Part shown: piece after piece, positions 57,127 to 64,000 of the stretch
How the letters are laid out: each line of letters opens with the position of its first letter
Numbering within the stretch: position 1 is the first letter of the stretch
NCBI RefSeq assembly: GCF_900091505.1
Contig: NZ_LT607409.1
Span: 6,510,001 to 6,574,000, forward strand
Length of the DNA: 64,000 nt
DNA from: Micromonospora chokoriensis
GTDB lineage: Bacteria; Actinomycetota; Actinomycetes; Mycobacteriales; Micromonosporaceae
Direction of reading: 5' to 3'
Program-made: the position numbers and the translations under genes
Notes under the pieces: model-generated
What the model was told of the DNA's origin: nothing
The model's database searches: none
The model's input: the letters and a program-made list of their open reading frames with translations, nothing else

Positions 57127-60100
57127 GTGACCGGGGCAGACGCAGACACCGGCGCGGTGCTGGCCGGGTTCGGCGCGGCGACCCGCGCCTGGTTCGACGC
57201 CGCCTTCGCCGCGCCCACCGCCGCCCAGACCGGCGCCTGGCGGTCGATCGCCGCCGGCCGCAACGCCCTCGTGGTGGCACCCACCGGCTCGGGCAAGACG
57301 CTCGCGGCCTTCCTCTGGTCACTGGACCGACTGTCCCGTGAGCCAGCGCCGGCCGAGGCACGCCAGCGGTGCCGCGTGCTCTACGTGAGCCCGCTCAAGG
57401 CCCTCGCCGTCGACGTGGAGCGCAACCTGCGCGCACCCCTCGCCGGCATCCGCCAGGCGGCCACCCGGCTGGGGGTCGCGCCACCCGACATCACCGTCGG
57501 CATGCGCACCGGCGACACACCGGCCGACGAGCGACGGGCCTTCGCCCGCACCCCACCGGACATCCTCATCACCACACCCGAGTCGCTGTTCCTGCTGCTC
57601 ACGTCCGCGGCCCGCGACTCGCTGCGCGGCGTCCAGACGGTGATCGTCGACGAGGTGCACGCGGTGGCCGGCAGCAAACGTGGCGCCCACCTCGCTCTCT
57701 CCCTCGAACGCCTCGACGAGCTGCTGCCCGCCCCGGCGCAACGCATCGGCCTCTCCGCCACCGTCCGGCCGATCGACGCCTGCGCGCAGTTCCTCGGCGG
57801 TGCCCGCCCGGTCGACGTGGTGCAGCCGGCCACCCCGAAGACCATCGAGGTCAGCGTCCAGGTCCCGGTGGAGGACATGACCCGCCTCGACGAGCAGGAG
57901 CAGCCACCGGAGGACGACCTCGGCGGCCCCGGGCCACGGCGCGCCTCGATCTGGCCGGCCGTCGAGGAACGGGTCTTCACCCTCATCGGGCAGCACCGCT
58001 CGACAATCGTCTTCACCAACTCCCGCCGCAGCGCCGAGCGCCTCTGCGCCCGGCTCAACGAGCTGGCCGCCGAAGAGGCGACCGAGGGCGCGAACGGCGT
58101 ACCGAAAGGGTTGTCGGCCGACGACGACCTGGCGGTCGACCGCGACCCGGCGTCCGGGGCGCAGCGGTGGGGTGGGCCCGCGGGCCCGGTGCGCAACCGG
58201 CCACCGGCCGAGGTGACGGCCCAGTCCGGCGAGGCCACCGGCGCGGCGCCGGTGATCGCCCGCGCCCACCACGGCAGCGTCTCCCGCGAGGAGCGCAAGC
58301 ACATCGAGGAGGCGCTCAAGTCCGGCCAGTTGCCGGCGGTGGTGGCCACCTCCAGCCTGGAGCTGGGCATCGACATGGGCGCGGTCGACCTGGTGGTGCA
58401 GATCGAGGCGCCACCGAGCGTGGCCGCCGGTCTGCAACGGGTCGGCCGGGCCGGGCACCAGGTGGGGGCGGTCTCCCGTGGGGTGGTCTTCCCGAAGCAC
58501 CGCGGCGACCTGCTGTCCTGCGCGGTGGTCGCCGAGCGGATGACCGACGGCGCGATCGAGGAGCTGCACTACCCGCGCAACCCCCTGGACGTGCTGGCCC
58601 AGCAGATCGTCGCGATGGTGGCGTTGGAGCCGTGGCCGCTCGGCGACCTGGCCGTGCTGGTCCGCCGGGCCGCGCCCTTCGCCGAGCTGCCCGACTCCGC
58701 GTTGCACGCCGTTCTGGACATGCTCTCCGGCCGCTACCCGTCCACCGCGTTCGCCGAGCTCCGTCCCCGACTGGTGTGGGACCGGGCCACCGACCTGCTC
58801 ACCGGCCGCCCCGGCGCGCAGCGACTCGCGGTCACCAGCGGCGGCACCATCCCGGACCGGGGCCTGTTCGGGGTCTTCCTGGCCGGCGCGGAGCGGGCCG
58901 CCCGCGTCGGTGAGCTGGACGAGGAGATGGTCTACGAGTCGCGGGTCGGCGACGTCTTCCTGCTCGGCTCCTCCTCCTGGCGCATCGAGGAGATCACGCC
59001 GGACCGGGTGCTGGTCTCGCCCGCCCCCGGTCAGGCCGCGCGGATGCCGTTCTGGAAGGGCGACCAGCTGGGCCGACCGGTGGAGCTGGGCCGGGCCATC
59101 GGCGCCCGGGTGCGCACCCTGCTGCGGCAGAGCGACGAGGCGGCGCTGGCCGCGCTGCGCGAGGGCGGCCTGGACGACTGGGCCGCCGGCAACCTGATGG
59201 CCTACCTGCGCGACCAGCGCGAGGCCACCCGCTCGCTGCCCGACGACCGGACGATCGTGGTCGAACGGTTCCGCGACGAGCTGGGCGACTGGCGGCTCGC
59301 CGTGCACAGTGTCCTCGGCGCCCGGGTCAACGGCCCCTGGGCGCTCGCCGTCGGCCGTCGGCTGGCCGAGCGGTACGGGGTGGACGCCCAGGTGATGCCC
59401 TCCGACGACGGCATCGTGGTGCGCCTACCGGACACCGCCGACGAGCCACCCGGCGCCGACGTGGTGGTCTTCGAGCCGGACGAGATCGCCCAGCTCGTCG
59501 AGGAGTCGGTCGGCACCTCGGCGCTCTTCGCCGCCCGTTTCCGGGAGTGCGCCGCCCGGTCGCTGCTGCTGCCCCGCCGCGACCCGCGCCGCCGCCAACC
59601 GCTCTGGCAGCAGCGACAACGCGCCGCCCAACTGCTCGACGTCGCCCGCGAGTACGCTGACTTCCCGGTCACCCTGGAGGCCGCTCGGGAGTGCCTCCAG
59701 GACGTCTTCGACCAGCCCGCGCTGGCCGGGCTGATGCGTGACCTGGCCAACCGCAAGGTGCGGCTGGTCGAGGTCGAGACCAGCGCGCCGTCCCCGTTCG
59801 CCCGGTCGCTGCTCTTCGGTTACGTCGGCGCGTTCCTCTACGAGGGCGACGCGCCACTCGCCGAGCGTCGCGCCGCCGCGCTCGCCCTGGACTCCACGCT
59901 CCTCGGCGAGCTGCTCGGCAGGGTCGACCTGCGCGAGCTGCTCGACCCGGCGGTGCTCACCGAGACCGATCGGCAGCTGCGGTGGCTGACCGAGCAACGC
60001 CGCCCCCGCGACGCCGAGGACGTCGTCGAGCTGCTGCGGGTTCTCGGTGACCTGAGCGATGCCGAGTTGACCGAGCGGGGGGTGCCGGAGGCCTGGCTGA

Positions 60101-61782
60101 CCGAGCTGGAGGCGACCCGCCGGGTGCTGCGCGTCCGGATCGCCGCTGAGCAGCGCTGGGTGGGCGTCGAGGACGCCGCCCGGCTGCGCGACGCCCTCGG
60201 CGTGGCGTTGCCGGTCGGGGTGGCCGAGGCGTACCTCGCCCCGGTGGCCGATCCGCTCGGCGACCTGGTGGCCCGCTACGCCCGCACCCACGGGCCCTTC
60301 GCGGCAGCCAGTTGCGCAGCCCGCTTCGGGCTCGGCGTGTTCGTCGTCGAGCAGGCGTTACGCCGGCTCGGCGCGACCGGACGGGTGGTCTCCGGGGAGT
60401 TCACCCCGGACTCGGCCGGTGCCCAGTGGTGCGACGCCGAGGTGCTGCGGATGCTGCGCCGCCGCTCGCTCGCGGCGCTGCGCCGGGAGATCGAGCCGGT
60501 GCCGCCCCGGGCGCTCGCCACCTTCCTGCCCCGCTGGCAGCAGGTCGGCTCCTCCGGCCGAGGTGTGGAGGCGCTCGCCGCGACGGTGGAGCAGTTGCAG
60601 GGCGCGGCGGTGCCGGCGTCCGCCCTGGAGCGGCTGGTGCTGCCCGGTCGGGTCGCCGACTACTCCCCCGCCCAGCTCGACGAGCTGTGCGCCAGCGGGG
60701 AGGTGCTGTGGGCGGGTTCCGGCGCGATCTCCGGGGGTGACGGCTGGGTGACCCTCGCGTACGCGGATGCCGCACCGCTGCTGCTCCCGCCGCCGGACGA
60801 GGCGTTGACCCGTACCCCGTTGCACGACGCGGTGCTCGACGCGCTCGGCGACGGGCAGGCGCTGTTCTTCCGGGCGTTGGCCGACCGGGTCGGGTCGACC
60901 GACGACGCCGCGCTGACCACGGTGATCTGGGACCTGGTCTGGGCCGGGCACCTCACCAACGACACCCTCGCCCCGCTGCGCGCAGTGCTCGGCGCGGGCG
61001 GTGCGCACCGCTCGCGGCCGTCCGCGCCACGCACCCGTTACCGGCGTCCGGGTCGGGTGGCACTGCCCAGCCGGAGTGGCCCGCCGACCGTCGCCGGTCG
61101 GTGGTCTCGCCTGCCGGAGCGGGACGTCGACCCCACCCGACGGGCCGCCGCGCTCGCCGACGTCCTGTTGGAACGACACGGGGTGGTCACCCGAGGCGCG
61201 GTGATGGCCGAGCAGGTGGTCGGCGGTTTCTCGGCGGTCTACCCGGTGCTGTCGGCCCTGGAGGAGCGTGGCGCGGCCCGCCGGGGTTACTTCGTCGAAG
61301 GGCTGGGCGCGGCGCAGTTCGCGGTGCCGGGCGCGGTGGACCGGCTCCGCGCGTTGGCCGACCCCACCGACGGCGCACGGGGCCGGGGCGCACCGGCCAG
61401 CGTGCTCGCCGCCACCGACCCCGCCAACCCGTACGGCGCGGCGCTTCCCTGGCCGGACCGGGTGCTCGACTCCGGCGACGGGGCCGCCCCGGCGACCGGG
61501 CACCGGGCCGGCCGCAAGGCCGGTGCGCTGGTGGTGCAGGTCGGCGGTGACCTCGTCCTCTACGTGGAACGTGGCGGCCGGACGCTGCTCTCCTTCAGCG
61601 ACGACGCCGACGCGCTCGCCGCGGCCGGCAAGGCGCTCGCCGATGCCGTCCACTCGGGCGCGTTGGGCGCGATGTCGGTGGAGCGGGCCGACGGCGAGGC
61701 GGTGCACTCCTCACCGCTGCGCGACGCGCTGACCGCCGCCGGTTTCCGGGCCACCCCCCGTGGTCTGCGCCTGCGCGGCTGA
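57127..61782 (+). CDS. lhr: ATP-dependent helicase Lhr
   Basis: Large superfamily 2 3'-5' DNA helicase, 1551 residues, with full Lhr architecture. Walker A APTGSGKT (51-58), DEVH box (about 175-178), SAT-type motif (GLSATVRPIDAC), motif IV-VI with VGRAGHQVGAVSRG. The helicase core occupies about 1-860 and the long C-terminal domain the rest (WH repeats, EDVVELLRVLGDLS, and a final bulky domain ending RATPRGLRLRG). Reference proteins act in DNA interstrand-crosslink or mitomycin repair. The start is uncertain: GTG 57127 has a weak site; a TTG at 57058 or a GTG at 57094 are in frame. A separate unusual insertion was not seen. Confidence 0.93.
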   Translation: MTGADADTGAVLAGFGAATRAWFDAAFAAPTAAQTGAWRSIAAGRNALVVAPTGSGKTLAAFLWSLDRLSREPAPAEARQRCRVLYVSPLKALAVDVERNLRAPLAGIRQAATRLGVAPPDITVGMRTGDTPADERRAFARTPPDILITTPESLFLLLTSAARDSLRGVQTVIVDEVHAVAGSKRGAHLALSLERLDELLPAPAQRIGLSATVRPIDACAQFLGGARPVDVVQPATPKTIEVSVQVPVEDMTRLDEQEQPPEDDLGGPGPRRASIWPAVEERVFTLIGQHRSTIVFTNSRRSAERLCARLNELAAEEATEGANGVPKGLSADDDLAVDRDPASGAQRWGGPAGPVRNRPPAEVTAQSGEATGAAPVIARAHHGSVSREERKHIEEALKSGQLPAVVATSSLELGIDMGAVDLVVQIEAPPSVAAGLQRVGRAGHQVGAVSRGVVFPKHRGDLLSCAVVAERMTDGAIEELHYPRNPLDVLAQQIVAMVALEPWPLGDLAVLVRRAAPFAELPDSALHAVLDMLSGRYPSTAFAELRPRLVWDRATDLLTGRPGAQRLAVTSGGTIPDRGLFGVFLAGAERAARVGELDEEMVYESRVGDVFLLGSSSWRIEEITPDRVLVSPAPGQAARMPFWKGDQLGRPVELGRAIGARVRTLLRQSDEAALAALREGGLDDWAAGNLMAYLRDQREATRSLPDDRTIVVERFRDELGDWRLAVHSVLGARVNGPWALAVGRRLAERYGVDAQVMPSDDGIVVRLPDTADEPPGADVVVFEPDEIAQLVEESVGTSALFAARFRECAARSLLLPRRDPRRRQPLWQQRQRAAQLLDVAREYADFPVTLEAARECLQDVFDQPALAGLMRDLANRKVRLVEVETSAPSPFARSLLFGYVGAFLYEGDAPLAERRAAALALDSTLLGELLGRVDLRELLDPAVLTETDRQLRWLTEQRRPRDAEDVVELLRVLGDLSDAELTERGVPEAWLTELEATRRVLRVRIAAEQRWVGVEDAARLRDALGVALPVGVAEAYLAPVADPLGDLVARYARTHGPFAAASCAARFGLGVFVVEQALRRLGATGRVVSGEFTPDSAGAQWCDAEVLRMLRRRSLAALRREIEPVPPRALATFLPRWQQVGSSGRGVEALAATVEQLQGAAVPASALERLVLPGRVADYSPAQLDELCASGEVLWAGSGAISGGDGWVTLAYADAAPLLLPPPDEALTRTPLHDAVLDALGDGQALFFRALADRVGSTDDAALTTVIWDLVWAGHLTNDTLAPLRAVLGAGGAHRSRPSAPRTRYRRPGRVALPSRSGPPTVAGRWSRLPERDVDPTRRAAALADVLLERHGVVTRGAVMAEQVVGGFSAVYPVLSALEERGAARRGYFVEGLGAAQFAVPGAVDRLRALADPTDGARGRGAPASVLAATDPANPYGAALPWPDRVLDSGDGAAPATGHRAGRKAGALVVQVGGDLVLYVERGGRTLLSFSDDADALAAAGKALADAVHSGALGAMSVERADGEAVHSSPLRDALTAAGFRATPRGLRLRG

Positions 61783-61788
61783 CCACGC

Positions 61789-62442
61789 TCAGCCGAGGCC
61801 GTTGAGCACCTTCTCGTAGCGCAGACGGTCGGCGGCCGGGGTCTTCGCCGCCAGGTAGTTGAGCACCACAGTGCCCCGTCGGTACGACTGACCGCCCCAG
61901 GTCTCGGCGATGTCGCTGGCGCTGGTCTCGTCGGGGAACACGTACACCGTGACGGCGTCGGTGGCGACGATCTCGGAGCAGCCCAGGCCCAGCCCGTCCG
62001 GTCCGCAGTCGACCGAGCGGTCCCTCGGGTGCGGCACCTTCAGGCCCGCGGCCCTGAACGCGCTGACCACCTGCGTGGCACCCGGGGCCCCGGCCGGCCG
62101 CTGCGGCAGCACCACCGGCGGCGGGCTGGCCGGACGGCGCTGCGTGGGCCCCTGCGGCGGGAGGGACGGCGCGCCGGATCCTGGGGCCGGCGGCGGTGCG
62201 ACCCCGTCGGTGCTGGGCGGGGCAGCCGAGGGAGTCGGCGCACCCGGGAGACCGGTGGCCGCCGGGGCCGAGAAGGACGAGACGCTGGGGGCCGCGCTCG
62301 ACGGGCCCGCGTCGCCGTCACCGCTGCAACCAGCGGTGACGGCGACGACGACCAGCAGGGCTCCGACGGCGGGCAGGCTCCGAAGTGTCACCAACGCAGT
62401 CTGCACAACCGCGCCGGACGGCGCGAGGGGCCGGTCGGTCAC
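61789..62442 (-). CDS. Proline/serine-rich lipoprotein of unknown function
   Basis: 217 residues from GTG 62442, which follows GGGA. A hydrophobic segment (LRSLPAVGALLVVVAVTAGC) ends in the lipobox VTAGC (C39 in this numbering); GTG 62391 would give a shorter signal of 22 residues and is a real alternative. After it lies a Pro/Ser/Ala-rich spacer (residues about 40-118), then a conserved-looking C-terminal domain (TQVVSAFRAAGLKVPHPRD, SVDCGPDGLGLGCSEIVATDAVTVYVFPDETSASDIAETWGG) with a Cys pair. Lipid anchor with a small extracytoplasmic domain. It ends six bases after lhr stop, convergent. Confidence 0.78.
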   Translation of the reverse strand: MTDRPLAPSGAVVQTALVTLRSLPAVGALLVVVAVTAGCSGDGDAGPSSAAPSVSSFSAPAATGLPGAPTPSAAPPSTDGVAPPPAPGSGAPSLPPQGPTQRRPASPPPVVLPQRPAGAPGATQVVSAFRAAGLKVPHPRDRSVDCGPDGLGLGCSEIVATDAVTVYVFPDETSASDIAETWGGQSYRRGTVVLNYLAAKTPAADRLRYEKVLNGLG

Positions 62443-62529
62443 CGCGCTGTCCCGTTTCCGCCAGCCACCGGTCGACCACCGTCGGCCGTCCGGGAACGAC
62501 GTGTCGTCGCTCGGGGTTAGCCTGCGGGC

Positions 62530-63330
62530 ATGTCCGCCACGCCCTGGATCTCCCTGACCACCGACTACGGTCTCACCGACGGCTTCGTGGCCGCCTGCCA
62601 CGGGGTGATCGCCCGGCTCGCGCCGGCCGTCCGGGTCATCGACGTGACCCATCTGGTGCCACCGGCGGACGTCCGTCGGGGCGCGGCGGTGCTGGCGCAG
62701 ACGGTGCCGCACCTGCCCGTCGGCGTGCACGTGGCGGTGGTCGACCCGGGGGTGGGTACCGCCCGACGGGGAGTCGCGCTGGCCACCCCCGGTGGGTTGC
62801 TGGTCGGCCCCGACAACGGACTGCTGCCGGATGCCGCCGCCGCTCTCGGCGGGGTGACCGCCGCGGTGCAGCTGACCGAGCCGCGCTGGCTGGCCGATCA
62901 GGTGTCCCGCACGTTCCACGGGCGGGACGTCTTCGCGCCGGCGGCGGCCCGGCTGGCCCTCGGCGCGCCGCTGGCCGAGGCGGGTCCCCCGGTCGATCCG
63001 GCGGACCTGGTCCGGCTGCCGACGCCGACGTTGACCGTGGACGACGAGGGCTTCACCGCCGAGGTGTCGACTGTGGACCATTTCGGCAATGTCCAGTTGG
63101 CCGCACCAGCGCGCCTGCTCGACCCGCTTCCGGCGACGCTGCGGGTCGGGCCGCCCGGTGCGGAGCCGTCCCGACCGGCCGTGCGGGGCCGGACCTTCGC
63201 CGACGCCCCGGCCGATGGTCTGGTGGTGTACGTCGACTCGGCTGATCTGGTGGCGGTCGCGGTCAACGGCGGGAGGGCGGTGGACCTCCTCCGGGTGGCC
63301 CCGGGTGACGTCCTGCGGGTTTCCCGCTGA
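62530..63330 (+). CDS. S-adenosylmethionine hydroxide adenosyltransferase (SAM hydrolase, DUF62 family)
   Basis: Cleaves SAM to adenosine and methionine by attacking C5' with hydroxide. The family triad is D72 and R79 in VVDPGVGTARRG, and H130 in FHGRDVFAP. D12 (LTTDYG) contacts SAM ribose. The hydrolase set of residues argues against a halogenase of the SalL/fluorinase type. Length is 266 residues. The gene follows the lipoprotein divergently and precedes a CPCC protein. Confidence 0.93.
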   Translation: MSATPWISLTTDYGLTDGFVAACHGVIARLAPAVRVIDVTHLVPPADVRRGAAVLAQTVPHLPVGVHVAVVDPGVGTARRGVALATPGGLLVGPDNGLLPDAAAALGGVTAAVQLTEPRWLADQVSRTFHGRDVFAPAAARLALGAPLAEAGPPVDPADLVRLPTPTLTVDDEGFTAEVSTVDHFGNVQLAAPARLLDPLPATLRVGPPGAEPSRPAVRGRTFADAPADGLVVYVDSADLVAVAVNGGRAVDLLRVAPGDVLRVSR

Positions 63331-63355
63331 TATTCGACTGTGGAATGCTGCCCCG

Positions 63356-63598
63356 GTGGGTGAACAAGTGGTTCCCGTGGGTTGTCCCTGCTGCGCCTCA
63401 CGGACCGGCGGGGGGACCTGCCCGGTCTGCTTCTGGACCGACGACGGCCAGACCGACGCCGACGCCGACGCGGTCCGGGGCGGCCCGAACGGCGACCTGA
63501 GCCTTTCGCACGCCCGACTCAACTACGCCGTCTACGGCGCCAGCCACCCGCGCTACCAGGACATGGTGCGGCAGGCCCGCCCCGACGAGCGCCCCTGA
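63356..63598 (+). CDS. CPCC-family cysteine-rich small protein
   Basis: 80 residues. GCPCCASRTGGGTCPVCFWTDDGQTDADADAVRGGPNGDLSLSHARLNYAVYGASHP is the full CPCC family signature, with four Cys pairs-in-a-ribbon geometry (C-P-C-C ... C-P-V-C) that likely bind zinc. Start is uncertain: GTG 63356 has GGA eleven bases upstream; GTGs at 63368 and 63377 are alternatives. Function unknown. It lies 25 bases after the SAM hydrolase and may be co-transcribed. Confidence 0.85.
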   Translation: MGEQVVPVGCPCCASRTGGGTCPVCFWTDDGQTDADADAVRGGPNGDLSLSHARLNYAVYGASHPRYQDMVRQARPDERP

Positions 63599-63626
63599 CT
63601 CCACACCCGACGGGGCGGTGCGCGGC

Positions 63627-64000
63627 TCAGCAGACCGGCACGCTGCCGCCGTACACGCTGGAGATGTAGGCGTGGCTGACGTACTGCCCGGTCGCCAGGC
63701 GGTTCCAGCGGGTGGTGGTGCGGTAGGGCCCGGCCACCGACTGTCCGGTGACGTAGCACTGGATCGGCACGTGGGCCAGCCGGGCGGCGAGGCCCCGCAC
63801 GGCGTACGAGGTGCCGGCCCCGGAGCGGATGTTGAGCGGGCCGCCACCGACCACGCCCCTCGGTCCGCCACCGGTCCACAGGTAGGCGACGTCCACCCAG
63901 GCGTTGGTGGTCAGCTGGAGGCCGTCCCAGAAGGTGCCGTCGGCGAGGTCGATGCCGGCCGGGTTGAGCACGGTCCGCCCGAACTGGTCCCGCCCACCGT
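63627..64000 (-). CDS. Secreted SH3-like-domain protein, N-terminus outside the window
   Basis: Only the C-terminal 124 codons are here. The frame runs in from the right edge (…GGRDQFGRTVLNPAGIDLADGTFWDGLQLTTNAWVDVAYLWTGG) with no start needed. LNIRSGAGTSYAVRGLAARLAHVPIQCYVTGQSV is a bacterial SH3-like fold, and the end ATGQYVSHAYISSVYGGSVPVC carries the terminal Cys seen in exported actinobacterial proteins. Likely a cell-wall hydrolase or wall-associated protein; the catalytic part would be upstream. Confidence 0.7.
   Translation of the reverse strand, partial: GGRDQFGRTVLNPAGIDLADGTFWDGLQLTTNAWVDVAYLWTGGGPRGVVGGGPLNIRSGAGTSYAVRGLAARLAHVPIQCYVTGQSVAGPYRTTTRWNRLATGQYVSHAYISSVYGGSVPVC

Noticed and set aside
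62530..63330. SAM-dependent chlorinase or fluorinase
   Set aside because: D72, R79 and H130 of the hydroxide-transferase form are all present.

Overview
The window is very GC-rich with dense coding on both strands, and every protein is typical of actinobacteria. The mix of genes (MiaA/MiaB/DapF/HflX/LexA/NrdR synteny, UdgX, secreted CBM2-bearing polysaccharidases, Spo0M, fused Mrp antiporter A-B subunit, GATC-flanked intergenic hairpins) points to a filamentous member of the Micromonosporaceae, most likely Micromonospora or a close relative. I could not run a search, so the genus is an inference.

The backbone of the first 40 kb is the conserved actinobacterial block nrdJ-nrdR / lexA / hflX / dapF-miaA-LigB-like / DUF349 / miaB / gluABCD / rny / recX-recA-DUF3046. 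SOS control is visible: LexA-box-like palindromes lie upstream of both lexA and recA, and a NrdR-box-like site lies upstream of nrdRJ. Accessory genes interrupt the block in three places: a malic enzyme between dapF and hflX; a secreted GH5 cellulase and PL1 pectate lyase, each with a CBM2, between the DUF349 gene and miaB; and an insert of about 12 kb between miaB and gluA.

That insert is the most interesting part (20296-29630). It is a six-gene minus-strand operon, fxsA-fxsB-aac(3)-TIR-fxsC-fxsT, with overlaps or gaps of a few bases at most joints. It encodes a 62-residue precursor ending in Phe-Asn-Ser-Ser-Ile, a radical SAM/SPASM maturase fused to a HExxH domain, an AAC(3)-fold acetyltransferase, two TIR-like proteins, and a 1289-residue ParA-type ATPase/TIR-like/NB-ARC/TPR protein. 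One promoter with an operator-like palindrome sits in front of fxsA. It combines a ribosomal peptide maturation system with NLR-like immune signalling architecture. DUF2277, a cysteine-ended unknown and selD flank it.

The region 31.8-45.8 kb holds the glutamate ABC transporter gluABCD, RNase Y, RecX/RecA, an MFS exporter, UdgX with its KRRIH loop, a 39-residue membrane microprotein, and a MocR regulator divergent from an FMN-barrel/GNAT fusion and a LysE-type exporter. From 45.9 kb on come Spo0M, two CNNM/CBS proteins, a frameshifted small secreted-protein gene, the mrpAB-C-D-E-F-G cation/proton antiporter operon, a small unknown, the giant helicase Lhr, a lipoprotein, a SAM hydrolase, a CPCC zinc-ribbon-like protein and the C-terminus of an SH3-like secreted protein.

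Two kinds of non-coding structure recur. Five long GATC-bounded hairpins sit at gene ends. A 59-base repeat encodes about 20-codon mini-ORFs with RTGA stop/start overlaps; it occurs three times in tandem between mrpAB and mrpC and once between the two CNNM genes, so stop-start coupling is kept across the insertion. No rRNA, tRNA, insertion sequence, CRISPR array or prophage was recognised.
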